Of a DNA stretch of 64,000 bases, positions 1 to 8,488 are shown piece by piece. The stretch comes from Leptospira kanakyensis (GTDB lineage: Bacteria; Spirochaetota; Leptospiria; Leptospirales; Leptospiraceae). The notes under the pieces are model-generated. The model had not been told where the DNA came from. It saw only the letters and a program-made list of their open reading frames with translations, and ran no database searches. The stretch is taken from positions 310,001 through 374,000 of the forward strand of contig NZ_RQFG01000019.1 of NCBI RefSeq assembly GCF_004769235.1. Reading direction: 5' to 3'. Each line of letters starts with the position of its first letter. Within the stretch, counting starts at the first letter, position 1. The position numbers and the translations under genes are program-made.

Positions 1-1
1 G

Positions 2-1453
2 GCACGTTCCTTCAACCGAATGGTGCGTTCGATCCAAGCGGCTCGTAAAAAATTAGAACAATATGCAGATCAATTGGAAGTAAAGGTACAAGAACGCACT
101 AAAGAATTAGAAAACTCCTTAAAAGAAGTGCAATCCCTCAAACACCAACAAGATGGGGATTATTTTTTAACGTCACTTCTTTTGCAGCCATTTAACGCTA
201 ATAATGCGAATCATGACAATGTCCAAGTGGACTTTTTATTAGAACAAAAGAAAAAATTTACATTCCGCCAATATGAAAAAGAAATTGGTGGAGATTTGAA
301 TATCGCCAACCAAATTTTTCTAAACAACCGTTCTTACACTGTGTTTTTAAATGCGGATGCTATGGGTAAGTCCATGCAGGGCGCTGGTGGAGCACTGGTT
401 CTTGGATCTGTTTTTGAGTCCATCATCACAAGAACACAGCTCTTAAGTGAAGCGAGGAACACCTATCCGGAACGTTGGATCAAAAATACCTTTTTAGAAC
501 TACATAAAATTTTTGAAGGTTTTGATGGTTCCATGTTAGTTTCGTTAGTGCTTGGGCTTATTGATAATGAAACTGGTTTGTTGTATTTTATCAATGCCGA
601 ACATCCTTGGATGGTTTTGTACCGAGATGGAATTGCGAGTTTTATCGAAAACGAACTGATGTTTCGAAAATTAGGAACTTCAGGAGTCCAAGGAAATTTA
701 TACATCAAAACCTTTCAATTGGAAGCGGGTGACGTTTTACTTGCCGGATCGGATGGGCGGGATGATTTACTCATTTCCCACACGGAAGATGGGAAACGTG
801 TGATTAACGAAGATGAAAGATTATTCCTTCGAGTGGTAGAATCAGGAAGAGGAGAACTAGACGGAATTTATGAAGAACTTCGAAAGTATGGAAGTTTGAC
901 AGATGATTTATCAATTTTACGAGTTTCCTTTATTGAAGAAAAAGAACGTTATAAAATCGAAAAAGAAAGGCTAAAAGAAATCCAATCGCTTTTACACAAA
1001 GCAAAAGAAGCGAGCGAATCTGCGGATCTCCAAGAAGCAGTTTCGTATTTGGAACAGGCGAATTCTTTGGAAGAGAACATTCCGGAGATCAAAAAGAAAT
1101 TCATCCAACTCTATTTGAAACTCAAAGACTATGGGAATGCCAAAAAAATGGCCAAAGACTATAGTTTGTTAAAACCGATGGATACGGAGATTATGTACAT
1201 CACTGCTTTTTGTGCGAGAAAAGTGGCTGATATCAAAACAGCCATTGATTTTGGGGAAAGGGTGCGCCTTCGTGATCCAAACCATGTCAAAAACTTGATC
1301 AATTTGGGCCAGACCTACCTGGCAGATAAAAACTTGTCCCGGGCAGAGAACATTCTCAGTTCGGCCTTGGAGCTCGACCCAGAAAATCCTAGTTTACAAA
1401 GGCTTCTTGACCACATCCGCAAAAAACAAAACAAACAAGATGTCGTAAATTAG
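2..1453 (+). CDS. SpoIIE/PP2C-type serine phosphatase with C-terminal TPRs (5' partial)
   Basis: The frame is open to the window edge; the residues before the first Met (position 20) read ARSFNR, which looks like the end of a HAMP-type linker, so the true start lies upstream. Numbering from that Met, a coiled coil (about 8-48) leads into a PP2C/SpoIIE domain (50-305) and a TPR-like tail (320-470). Metal-site motifs are present in variant form: GGD at 90-92, NADAMGKS at 111-118, SDGRDD at 244-249 and TDDLS at 294-298; the usual GHG and NAGH are replaced by GKS and NAEH. The catalytic half closely resembles the gene at 41570-44089. The family dephosphorylates Ser/Thr on partner-switching proteins; the real substrate is unknown. 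The sensor half is outside the window. Confidence 0.85.
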   Translation, partial: ARSFNRMVRSIQAARKKLEQYADQLEVKVQERTKELENSLKEVQSLKHQQDGDYFLTSLLLQPFNANNANHDNVQVDFLLEQKKKFTFRQYEKEIGGDLNIANQIFLNNRSYTVFLNADAMGKSMQGAGGALVLGSVFESIITRTQLLSEARNTYPERWIKNTFLELHKIFEGFDGSMLVSLVLGLIDNETGLLYFINAEHPWMVLYRDGIASFIENELMFRKLGTSGVQGNLYIKTFQLEAGDVLLAGSDGRDDLLISHTEDGKRVINEDERLFLRVVESGRGELDGIYEELRKYGSLTDDLSILRVSFIEEKERYKIEKERLKEIQSLLHKAKEASESADLQEAVSYLEQANSLEENIPEIKKKFIQLYLKLKDYGNAKKMAKDYSLLKPMDTEIMYITAFCARKVADIKTAIDFGERVRLRDPNHVKNLINLGQTYLADKNLSRAENILSSALELDPENPSLQRLLDHIRKKQNKQDVVN

Positions 1454-1468
1454 AGTCTAAGGTCTACA

Positions 1469-2632
1469 TTGAATGAAACGTTTGCGATAAAAATTTCCGA
1501 TACTTTTCGGGACTTTACAAAGGAAGAATGGAATCTGTTAGTCCCCCCAGATTCCGTTTTTCAGGAATATGAATTCCTATCCGGTTTGGAAAATACAGGT
1601 TGTATTGGGAATTCAGATTGGATTCCAGTTTTAACTTCCGCTAGGCGAGATGGGGTTTTGGTGGGAGTCCTTCCCGCTTACCTTCGGAGTGATTCCTATG
1701 GTGAGTATATTTTTGATTTCCAATGGGCCAATGCCTTCCACCGCGCAGGGATTCCGTATTATCCAAAACTAACGGTAGCTGTGCCGTTCACACCTGTGAC
1801 AGGGGCTCGGGTTTTACTCCATCCTGATTTAAAACCAGAAGAAAAAGATTCCCTGGTTTCCTTACTTTTACAAACCCTTTTAGAATTTGGAAAAGAAAAA
1901 GAAACTTCTTCCGTTCATATTTTATTTTGCAAAGAGGATGAACAAAGTTTGGGGATTCAGAATTCATTTGCTCCTAGACTTTCTCACCAATACCACTGGT
2001 TTAACAAAGGTTTTGCGAATTTTGATGAATTTTTGTCCATCCTTGTCAAAGACCGGAGAAAAACCATCCGCCAGGAAAGAAGGAAAATTTCCGAGTCGGG
2101 CCTTACCATCCAAACCCTTACCGGTGACGAGATCACCGAAGACCACGCCCATATCTTTTATCAGTTTTATCAAGACACCCATTCTAAAAAATGGGGGCAA
2201 CCTTATTTGAATCGGAAATTCTTTTTGGAAATGCATCAGAACTTTCGCCATCGTTTGGTTCTGGTTTTGGCAAGTGACCCTTCAGGGAAACCTGTAGGTG
2301 GGAGTTGGAATACTTTCCGAGATGGGTTTTTATTTGGAAGATACTGGGGAGCCTTGGAACATGTCCCCAACTTACATTTTGAATGTTGTTATTACCGATT
2401 GATTGATTTTGCAATTGAGCGTAAAATGGAACGAGTGGAAGCAGGTGCCCAAGGGGAACATAAATTCCTAAGGGGTTATGAAGCCGTTCCCATGTATAGT
2501 TTACATCATATTTACAATGAACAGGGCAGAGCGGCCATTGAGTCCTATTTGGAACGAGAGATTGTGATGGAAAGGGAAAATATTTCCGCTTATAATTCTC
2601 AGTCTCCTATCAAATCGCTCCGGGAGGGATAA
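1469..2632 (+). CDS. FemAB-like / GNAT-fold acyltransferase (peptidogalycan biosynthesis, DUF482 type)
   Basis: This 387-residue soluble protein has the features of the FemAB-like GNAT family once called DUF482: an N-terminal half with DWIPVLTSARR and a C-terminal half with KDRRKTIRQERRK, then GGSWNTFRDGFLFGRYWG and AGAQGEHKFLRGYE. These families move an acyl or aminoacyl group to an amine; no substrate has been settled for this branch. The start is TTG at 1469, with AAGG six bases upstream; no ATG lies nearby in frame. The stop codon shares one base with the clpS start, and clpS overlaps clpA, so the three genes are probably translated together. The coupling suggests a role linked to ClpS-ClpA proteolysis, which is inference. 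Confidence 0.85.
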   Translation: MNETFAIKISDTFRDFTKEEWNLLVPPDSVFQEYEFLSGLENTGCIGNSDWIPVLTSARRDGVLVGVLPAYLRSDSYGEYIFDFQWANAFHRAGIPYYPKLTVAVPFTPVTGARVLLHPDLKPEEKDSLVSLLLQTLLEFGKEKETSSVHILFCKEDEQSLGIQNSFAPRLSHQYHWFNKGFANFDEFLSILVKDRRKTIRQERRKISESGLTIQTLTGDEITEDHAHIFYQFYQDTHSKKWGQPYLNRKFFLEMHQNFRHRLVLVLASDPSGKPVGGSWNTFRDGFLFGRYWGALEHVPNLHFECCYYRLIDFAIERKMERVEAGAQGEHKFLRGYEAVPMYSLHHIYNEQGRAAIESYLEREIVMERENISAYNSQSPIKSLREG

Positions 2633-2973
2633 TGTCAGATCCAAAAAGAAAATCATATACAGATATGAATGTGGAACTTCTCGAAAGAGAAAAACAGAAA
2701 AAGAAACTTAAAAAACCGGATCGGTATAAGGTGATTCTGATCAATGATGATTACACTCCTCAGGAATTTGTAGTCTATGTACTAGCTAATGTTTTTAGGA
2801 AATCAATGGAAGAATCTCGTCAAATTATGTGGAAGGCGCATACTTCTGGATCAGCCGTTTGTGGGGTATATTCTTTGGACATTGCGAGAACAAAAGTAGC
2901 AGAAGTGCATAAACTTGCGGACGATGCAGGTCATCCATTACAATGTCAATTGGCAAAAGAGGAGGACGAATGA
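2632..2973 (+). CDS. clpS: ATP-dependent Clp protease adaptor ClpS
   Basis: ClpS binds destabilising N-terminal residues and hands N-degron substrates to ClpA for unfolding and ClpP digestion. The 113-residue length fits the family. The core is clear: YKVILINDDYTPQEFVV supplies the N-end pocket NDD and neighbouring residues, followed by the helix with MWKAHTSGSAVCGVY, which has the family HxxG-type turn, and an AEVHKLADDAGHPLQC strand-helix end. The first 30 residues are charged and lysine-rich, as expected for the flexible tail that enters ClpA. The ATG shares one base with the previous stop and the TGA overlaps the clpA ATG, so expression is probably coupled across all three genes. Confidence 0.96.
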   Translation: MSDPKRKSYTDMNVELLEREKQKKKLKKPDRYKVILINDDYTPQEFVVYVLANVFRKSMEESRQIMWKAHTSGSAVCGVYSLDIARTKVAEVHKLADDAGHPLQCQLAKEEDE

Positions 2974-5240
2974 ACCTTTCCCTAGACTTAGAAAATACCT
3001 TAGAACTTGCCGGTAAAGAAGCAAGTAAATACCATCATGAATTTATCACCTTGGAACATTTGTTATATGGTCTTACTTATAACGAAAAAACAAAAGAAGT
3101 CCTTATCAATGTCGGATGTGATTTGGATTTACTCAGAAAGGAACTGACTGAATATTTTGAGGAAGATCTTTCTACCATTGCCGTTCCCGATTTAAAAATC
3201 CAACCACGTTATACCGTGGGTGTCCAGTTTGTGATTCAGTTTGCCGCCTTTCATGTCCAAAATTCTGGTAAGGAAGAAGTGGATGGAAACAATGTGCTTG
3301 TGGCCCTCTTCAGAGAAGAAGATAGCCAAGCTTATTATCTACTCGCCAAACAAGAAGTAAACCGTCTAGACGTAATCAAATACATGTCTCACGGAATCAA
3401 AAAAGAAACGGAATCCGAAGAACCGAATTTTACGGAAGAAGCAGATCCAGAAGAAGGGGAAGGAAACTCTCGTAAATCCGCACTTGAAAAATTTTGTGTC
3501 AACCTTACCGAAAGAGCAAGGTTAGGGAAATTAGATCCTTGTATTGGCCGGGAAGTTGAAATTGAAAGAACCATTCATATCCTATCTCGTCGTCGTAAAA
3601 ATAATCCTATTTTTGTGGGAGAGGCAGGGGTCGGAAAAACTTCCATTGTGGAAGGAATTGCCGAAAGAGTTGTTAAGGGACTCGTTCCAAAAAGTTTACT
3701 AGGTTTAGAAATTTATTCTTTGGATATGGGTCTTGTGATGGCGGGAACCAAATTCCGTGGTGAATTTGAGGAACGTTTGAAGGCCATCTTACAAGAAGTA
3801 GTTGGGAAACCTGAACGAATCATCTTTGTCGACGAAATCCATACCATTGTGGGAGCTGGCGCTGTTTCTGGTGGGAGTTTGGATGCTTCCAATTTAATGA
3901 AACCAGCCCTTGCCAATGGAGAATTAAAATGTATTGGAACAACCACTTACAAAGAGTATAAATCGATTTTTGAAAAAGATCATGCTTTATCTCGTAGGTT
4001 CCAAAAGATTGAAGTTGCAGAACCTTCCAGAGAAGATGCGATCGAAATCTTGAAAGGACTCAAACCCAAATACGAATCCTTCCACGGTGTGACTTACAGT
4101 GCCAAAGCCATCGAAGCTTGTGTGGATTTATCTAGTTTACATCTCAGAGACCGTTTTTTACCGGACAAAGCCATAGATTTGATGGACGAATCCGGCGCCT
4201 TTGTAAAGTTACGCGACGAGAAAAAAGAAAAGGCCAAAAAACAAGTAGGGATTTTGGAAATCGAATCTCTTGTTGCTAAAATTGCCAAAATCCCCGAAAA
4301 AACGGTAAAGGCAGATGATAAAAAGAAATTAGAAAATTTAGATTCTGAAATCAAATCCATTGTTTTTGGACAAGATCATGCCATCGAACAAGTAGTAGAT
4401 GCCATCCATTATTCCCGCTCAGGCCTCAGTGATGAAGGAAAACCAATTGGTAGTTTTCTTTTTGTAGGGCCTACGGGTGTGGGTAAAACGGAAGTGGCAA
4501 AAACCTTAGCGGAAAAGATGGGAGTGGAATTTCTTAGGTTTGATATGAGTGAATACATGGAAAAACATTCCGTATCAAGACTCATTGGAAGTCCGCCGGG
4601 TTATGTGGGTTATGACCAAGGGGGGCAACTCACAGATGCCATTGCCAAAAACCCACATTCTGTTTTGTTATTCGATGAAATCGAAAAAGCACACGAAGAT
4701 ATATACAATATCCTTTTGCAAGTGATGGATCATGCCACACTTACCGATAGCACAGGGAAAAAAGCTGATTTTCGTAATGTGATTTTGATTCTAACGACGA
4801 ATACGGGAGCTCAGGAAAGTTCGAAACCACTTCTAGGTTTTGATACTGACAGGTATGATGACCGGTCAATGAAGGCAATTGAGAGGACATTCACTCCCGA
4901 ATTTCGCAACCGACTGACTGCTGTTGTGGAATTTGGTGCCCTATCGATTCAGGTTGTGGAGTTAGTTGTCAAACGAATGTTCCGCACTTTGCAGGCCAAA
5001 GCCAATGAAAAAGGAATCCATTTGGAATTGTCTGAAAAAGCAGTTAGGCATTTGGCAGAGACTGGTTATGACAAAGCCATGGGAGCAAGGCCCATCCAAA
5101 GAATACTCAATTCAGAAATAGGAAAACCTCTTTCTAAAAAGATCTTATTCCAAAAAGACAAAGGCACCAAGTATCTTGTGGATGTAGTAGAGAAGGAAGG
5201 AAAATCTGTTTTGGAAATTCTGGAAGTCTCTCTTCATTGA
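2970..5240 (+). CDS. clpA: ATP-dependent Clp protease ATP-binding subunit ClpA
   Basis: This is the hexameric AAA+ unfoldase of the ClpAP protease. I place the start at ATG 2970 (756 residues), which overlaps the clpS stop as ATGA and has GGAGG at 2961-2965; an earlier in-frame start at 2943 would lie inside clpS and adds residues not typical of ClpA. Domains in order are a double Clp_N repeat (1-140), an acidic linker, the first AAA module with Walker A GEAGVGKT (217-224) and FVDEIH, and the second with [21 protein letters not shown] and the D2-small domain. LLGF after GAQESSKP is in the place of the IGL/F loop that docks ClpP. No middle M-domain is present, which excludes ClpB. clpP is not in the window. 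Confidence 0.97.
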   Translation: MNLSLDLENTLELAGKEASKYHHEFITLEHLLYGLTYNEKTKEVLINVGCDLDLLRKELTEYFEEDLSTIAVPDLKIQPRYTVGVQFVIQFAAFHVQNSGKEEVDGNNVLVALFREEDSQAYYLLAKQEVNRLDVIKYMSHGIKKETESEEPNFTEEADPEEGEGNSRKSALEKFCVNLTERARLGKLDPCIGREVEIERTIHILSRRRKNNPIFVGEAGVGKTSIVEGIAERVVKGLVPKSLLGLEIYSLDMGLVMAGTKFRGEFEERLKAILQEVVGKPERIIFVDEIHTIVGAGAVSGGSLDASNLMKPALANGELKCIGTTTYKEYKSIFEKDHALSRRFQKIEVAEPSREDAIEILKGLKPKYESFHGVTYSAKAIEACVDLSSLHLRDRFLPDKAIDLMDESGAFVKLRDEKKEKAKKQVGILEIESLVAKIAKIPEKTVKADDKKKLENLDSEIKSIVFGQDHAIEQVVDAIHYSRSGLSDEGKPIGSFLFVGPTGVGKTEVAKTLAEKMGVEFLRFDMSEYMEKHSVSRLIGSPPGYVGYDQGGQLTDAIAKNPHSVLLFDEIEKAHEDIYNILLQVMDHATLTDSTGKKADFRNVILILTTNTGAQESSKPLLGFDTDRYDDRSMKAIERTFTPEFRNRLTAVVEFGALSIQVVELVVKRMFRTLQAKANEKGIHLELSEKAVRHLAETGYDKAMGARPIQRILNSEIGKPLSKKILFQKDKGTKYLVDVVEKEGKSVLEILEVSLH

Positions 5241-5248
5241 GCTAATGG

Positions 5249-5276
5249 GACTAGGGTCCATTATCAGTCCCTAGTC
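5249..5276. terminator. Hairpin between convergent clpA and membrane-protein gene
   Basis: A perfect 8-bp stem, GACTAGGG at 5249-5256 and CCCTAGTC at 5269-5276, encloses a 12-base loop just after the clpA stop. The + strand continues GCTTGTTTG, a weak T tract; the - strand has no T run. It could act as a terminator for clpA or as a barrier between the convergent genes. Confidence 0.55.
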
Positions 5277-5288
5277 GCTTGTTTGAAA

Positions 5289-5837
5289 CTATATCCTTCC
5301 TAAAATCTCATCTTCCTTTTTGAAGGTGAGAAATCCAAAAACAAAGGCTCCTAAAACCGAACCTAAAAATAAATAGAAGGAAAGTCCAAGGCCCACTTCC
5401 TCTGGTTTGACGAAGTCATAAAAATAACGTTTGGGATCTAAATAACCCCAAATCACAAAAACAATGGCTATCATTTCGGTAGAAAAAAACCAAATCCTTG
5501 TCCAAGATGATTTCCAAAATCCTAAAAAGAAAAAATTGAGAAGGCTTAGTAAAATAAAAACAGAGTTTAACTTAGGCCCGAGAGAGATGGATTCTTCCGT
5601 TTCAAAAAAACGAATTTGGTAGGAAAACCAAGGAAGAACGGAAAACAGAAGCTGCAAAAATAAAAAAATAAAAAATATTTTATCAAATAAAAGTTTTGTA
5701 TTCCAATAACGATACAAAGCCAGGAAGATTCTCTTTGTTAGGTGCCACCAAGCGAGAATTAGCTCAGGGATAAATAAAAAAGATTCTTTAACAAATTGAA
5801 TCAAGTCGAAACATTTAGAAAGAAGGGAATTCGTCAT
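5289..5837 (-). CDS. Hypothetical four-helix membrane protein
   Basis: I do not recognise this 182-residue protein. It has about four hydrophobic segments: around 52-70 (IFFIFLFLQLLFSVLPWF), 88-108, 115-130 and 150-170, each short enough for one membrane pass, with a positively charged, aromatic-rich N-terminal region and a charged C-terminus. It is probably an inner-membrane protein. The ATG overlaps the stop of the RidA-like gene upstream (ATGA), so the two are almost certainly co-transcribed. No catalytic motif is visible and no function is proposed. Confidence 0.75.
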   Translation of the reverse strand: MTNSLLSKCFDLIQFVKESFLFIPELILAWWHLTKRIFLALYRYWNTKLLFDKIFFIFLFLQLLFSVLPWFSYQIRFFETEESISLGPKLNSVFILLSLLNFFFLGFWKSSWTRIWFFSTEMIAIVFVIWGYLDPKRYFYDFVKPEEVGLGLSFYLFLGSVLGAFVFGFLTFKKEDEILGRI

Positions 5838-6292
5838 TCTACTTCTGCTACCATTTCCAATTCCACACTGGCATCAAGAGGCAGAGAACTCACGCCAATG
5901 GCAAAACGTGCATGTTTTCCTTTATCTCCAAAAATAGCCGCCAGTAGTTCTGATGCTCCATTGGCAACTAAGTGTTGTTCGGTGAATTCCGGTGTTCCTG
6001 CAACAAAAACCCCAAGTTTGACGATCGATTTGATTTTTTCAAGTGATTCAATATGGAGTAAGGTTGCCGCAAGTGCATTCAAAACACATTGTTTAGCCTC
6101 TTCTTTGGCTTCCTCAAGACTTAAGTCTTTCCCAACCTTTCCCGTTTTTCTTAGTTTCCCAGCGACAAGTGGAAGTTGTCCGGAGGTAAAAATCAAGTTT
6201 CCCGACCTTTTGGATGGGATATAGGCTGCGAGAGCGGCAGGAACAGGGGGAATTTCTAAACCCAGTTGTTTCAAAGTATCTTGGATAGGCAT
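5834..6292 (-). CDS. RidA/YjgF-family protein
   Basis: RidA-family proteins hydrolyse reactive enamine/imine intermediates made by PLP enzymes, or act as small regulatory trimers. The start chosen is ATG 6292 (MPIQDTLKQLGLEIPP, 152 residues), with GGA seven bases upstream; a longer frame to 6385 would run into the hsp20 promoter region. Visible features are the family N-terminal strand with GNLIFTSGQLP, the central helix LEEAKEEAKQCVLNALA, the VFVAGTPEF strand and the C-terminal LDASVELEMVAEVE, where the conserved glutamate lies. The length and the 'PAALAAYIPSKR' start match the LpqV-like/YoaB-like RidA subgroup rather than archetypal RidA. The gene is translationally coupled to the membrane protein downstream. 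Confidence 0.88.
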   Translation of the reverse strand: MPIQDTLKQLGLEIPPVPAALAAYIPSKRSGNLIFTSGQLPLVAGKLRKTGKVGKDLSLEEAKEEAKQCVLNALAATLLHIESLEKIKSIVKLGVFVAGTPEFTEQHLVANGASELLAAIFGDKGKHARFAIGVSSLPLDASVELEMVAEVE

Positions 6293-6367
6293 CGGATTCC
6301 AGGCTAGTGTGGGCCACCGTATGGGACAAAATTTTTTTTCTGAAATCCTATAAAATAGAAAACATTC

Positions 6368-6396
6368 TTGACGATTAGCAGTCAAAGATATAGATT
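6368..6396 (+). promoter_or_regulatory. Sigma70-like promoter of the hsp20 pair
   Basis: TTGACG at 6368-6373 and TAGATT at 6391-6396 are separated by 17 bases. The -10 element lies inside the first CIRCE element, so HrcA bound there would block RNA polymerase. The transcription start is expected near 6403. Confidence 0.65.
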
Positions 6397-6401
6397 GCTA
6401 A
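6375..6401 (+). promoter_or_regulatory. CIRCE element 1 (HrcA operator)
   Basis: TTAGCAGTC (6375-6383), nine bases, then GATTGCTAA (6393-6401). Each arm matches the CIRCE consensus TTAGCACTC-N9-GAGTGCTAA at 8 of 9 positions with the exact spacer. It overlaps the -10 element of the hsp20 promoter. Confidence 0.8.
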
Positions 6402-6406
6402 TCAAA

Positions 6407-6433
6407 ATAGCAGTCGTACCTAATGAGTGCTAA
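6407..6433 (+). promoter_or_regulatory. CIRCE element 2 (HrcA operator)
   Basis: ATAGCAGTC (6407-6415), nine bases, then GAGTGCTAA (6425-6433). The left arm matches consensus at 7 of 9 positions and the right arm at 9 of 9. Its centre is 32 bp from that of the first element, about three helical turns, so two HrcA dimers could bind on the same face. It ends just before the AGGAG ribosome-binding site. Confidence 0.75.
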
Positions 6434-6447
6434 AGAGGAGAATGAGC

Positions 6448-6891
6448 ATGTTGTTCCGAATTCTAGACCCACAAACCAAAGCAAATCAGTTCTGGAGAGA
6501 TTTTGACAGGCTGAACGATGAGTTGACTCGTTCCATCTTGGACAGTCAATTTGGATCTTCGTCCAATTTCCCTCCTGTGAATGTTTACACCAAGGAAGAC
6601 GAAGCCCTTGTGACTTGTTTACTTCCTGGACTCGAACCAGACCAAATTGAGATCAATGTGAAGGACAATTTACTGTCGATTCACGGAAAGAAAAAAGCAG
6701 AAGACCTCGCAGAAGGCACCGAAGTCCTTCGCCGTGAGATTTTTAATGGGGAATTCCGTAGAACCTTGGAACTTCCATTCCGAGTGGATAGGGAACATGT
6801 CCTCGCTAAATTCACAAATGGAATTTTAAACATCCATCTTCCTCGTAGAGAAGAAGATAAACCTAAAAAAGTATCCATCAGCATTGGGTAA
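6448..6891 (+). CDS. Hsp20/alpha-crystallin small heat-shock protein (first of pair)
   Basis: This small heat-shock protein should hold unfolding proteins as an ATP-independent oligomer. I choose ATG 6448 (147 residues) because AGGAG at 6436-6440 sits seven bases before it; ATG 6442 is too close to that site and GTG 6427 falls inside the CIRCE operator. The alpha-crystallin domain (about 44-145) starts at PPVNVYTKEDEALVTCLLPG, has the strand IEINVKDNLLSIHGKKK, the REIFNGEFRRTLELP strand, and the conserved end NGILNIHLPRRE. The C-terminal KKVSISIG contains an IxI-type anchor. It sits 11 bases before a second Hsp20 gene and is controlled by the tandem CIRCE elements, implying HrcA repression and heat induction. 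Confidence 0.93.
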   Translation: MLFRILDPQTKANQFWRDFDRLNDELTRSILDSQFGSSSNFPPVNVYTKEDEALVTCLLPGLEPDQIEINVKDNLLSIHGKKKAEDLAEGTEVLRREIFNGEFRRTLELPFRVDREHVLAKFTNGILNIHLPRREEDKPKKVSISIG

Positions 6892-6902
6892 GGAGATTAG
6901 TT

Positions 6903-7307
6903 ATGAATACACTCACAAAAGAAAACAAACAAGAAGTTACTGAATCTGTAGAAGGGAAAGATCAAAAATCGACACCTACTGTCCGTGTATATTCACCTAA
7001 CGTGGATGTTATGGAAACAGAAGAGGCTTTTTATTTCCGCGTGGAAATGCCTGGGGTCGATCAATCTTCTGTAGACATATCCATTGAAAAGGACCAACTC
7101 ATTCTGGAAGGTAAGTTTGTAATGCCTGAGGAGTCTCGTGGACAAGTCCGCCTTGCCGAATACAAGGAAGGAAATTATTTCCGAAAATTTACGATTGGCA
7201 AAGCAATCCATTCGGACAAAGCCGTAGCCAAAATGAAAAACGGAATTTTGGAATTAACGATTCCTAAAATGGAACCTAAAAAAACTAAAATCGAAATTCA
7301 GAAATAA
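6903..7307 (+). CDS. Hsp20/alpha-crystallin small heat-shock protein (second of pair)
   Basis: This is the second small heat-shock protein (134 residues, about 15 kDa). AGGAG at 6891-6895, overlapping the stop of the first gene, is its ribosome-binding site. After a charged N-terminal arm (1-28) the alpha-crystallin domain opens with VRVYSPNVDVMETEEAFYFR and carries EMPGVDQSSVDISIEKDQL, the KEGNYFRKFTIG strand and the conserved end MKNGILELTIPK. The C-terminus KKTKIEIQK again offers an IxI motif, so it may co-assemble with the first protein. The pair shares one promoter with two CIRCE sites and is followed by a GC-rich terminator. Leptospira literature uses the names hsp15 and hsp20 for such a pair; I cannot assign them here with certainty. 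Confidence 0.93.
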   Translation: MNTLTKENKQEVTESVEGKDQKSTPTVRVYSPNVDVMETEEAFYFRVEMPGVDQSSVDISIEKDQLILEGKFVMPEESRGQVRLAEYKEGNYFRKFTIGKAIHSDKAVAKMKNGILELTIPKMEPKKTKIEIQK

Positions 7308-7350
7308 AGTCTCTTTGGTGTTTGGTAAATCTAAAGTGAATTTAATTTCG

Positions 7351-7389
7351 AACCCGGGTACCTGCTAAAGGGTGCGCCGGGTTTTTTTT
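7351..7389 (+). terminator. Intrinsic terminator of the hsp20 operon
   Basis: AACCCGG at 7351-7357 pairs with CCGGGTT at 7377-7383, with possible inner pairing GTACC/GGGTGC, followed by a run of T to 7389. The T run lies on the + strand, so it ends the hsp20 transcript; the last bases overlap the hisC stop codon on the other strand. Confidence 0.85.
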
Positions 7390-8488
7390 AGAGGAGGTCT
7401 CGAATGGTCGCAAGTAGTTTTCCATTTTCTTCTGGGGTTCCAATGGTGATACGAATATAGTCTTTGGAAATTCCGGTAGAAAAATAACGGATGAGGATGT
7501 TTTTTTCTTTCAATTGCAAATACAAACTCTCTGGTGAAACACCTGATTTTGGTTTACAAAACAAAAAATTGGTAGAGGAGTCGGGGATGGTAAATCCAAT
7601 AGATTCCAATTCTATTTTTAGTTTTTTCCTTTCTGAAATCACGAGAGAACGTTTTTCCAAAAAGTATTCTTTGTCTGCATAGGAGGTTTCGGCAACCACC
7701 TGTTCCAAAATTCCTACATTATAAGAATCCTTTAGTTTGCGAATCCAAGATATGACATCGAGAGAACCTACTAGATAACCTACACGGAGTCCGGCGAGAG
7801 CATAGGATTTTGAAAAAGTACGAGAGACTACTAGGTTCGGATGGTTTACTATTTCAGACATCAAACTAGAGTTTGGTTCTGTGAAATCTATATAGGCTTC
7901 GTCGGATAAAACAATACCTTGAAAATTTTTGACCAAGTTAAGAAGTTTTTCTTTTGGTTCTTCTACACCTGTCGGAGCATTGGGATGAGCAAAACAAAGT
8001 AACTTCCCTTGTTCTTTTCCTAAAGACTCAAAATCAAAATGTAAGTCGGACTTTAAAGGAACTGCTTTGTAAGTGGCTCCCACCATCATCTGTTCTGTTA
8101 AAACCGGATAGTAGGAGTAAGTCGGATCAGGTGCGACCACCACATCTCCTGGGCCCACTAGAGCCTGGAATAACAAACGTAAGGCTTCGTCAGACCCGTT
8201 AGTCACCAAAATTTGATCTGGATCTAAATCGTAATCTTTTGCGATGAGTTCTTGTAATTTTCTACCGTGGTAGTTGGGATACTTTCGCAAAACCCCTGTT
8301 TCTAAAACTTTTTCTACAGCTTCCTTAATTTTAGGCGAAGGTGGATAAGGGTTTTCGTTGGTGTTGAGTTTGATGGTGGAGGTAGAAAGCCCCGGTTGTT
8401 CTCCCGGAGTGTAAGGTTTGAAGGCAGGTAGTTCCTTCCGCACCAGGGTTTCCATTGAGAATTGATTTTTTTCTTTGCTCATGATCAC
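7388..8488 (-). CDS. hisC: Histidinol-phosphate aminotransferase
   Basis: This PLP aminotransferase (366 residues, fold type I) converts imidazole-acetol phosphate to histidinol phosphate. The sequence shows the N-terminal substrate loop KLNTNENPYPPSP, the cofactor glycine region NGSDEALRLLF, the PDPTYSYYP segment, the FAHPNAPTG turn, SDEAYIDF with the PLP-pyridine Asp, and SRTFSKSYALAGLRVGY carrying the Schiff-base lysine. The C-terminal IRYFSTGISKDYIRITIGT holds the conserved arginine that binds phosphate. The start (ATG 8488, or 8482 two codons later) overlaps the leuA stop, so the gene is coupled to leuA. hisD is 26 kb away, so his genes are dispersed. A broader role in other aminotransfer steps cannot be excluded. 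Confidence 0.93.
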   Translation of the reverse strand: MIMSKEKNQFSMETLVRKELPAFKPYTPGEQPGLSTSTIKLNTNENPYPPSPKIKEAVEKVLETGVLRKYPNYHGRKLQELIAKDYDLDPDQILVTNGSDEALRLLFQALVGPGDVVVAPDPTYSYYPVLTEQMMVGATYKAVPLKSDLHFDFESLGKEQGKLLCFAHPNAPTGVEEPKEKLLNLVKNFQGIVLSDEAYIDFTEPNSSLMSEIVNHPNLVVSRTFSKSYALAGLRVGYLVGSLDVISWIRKLKDSYNVGILEQVVAETSYADKEYFLEKRSLVISERKKLKIELESIGFTIPDSSTNFLFCKPKSGVSPESLYLQLKEKNILIRYFSTGISKDYIRITIGTPEENGKLLATIRDLL

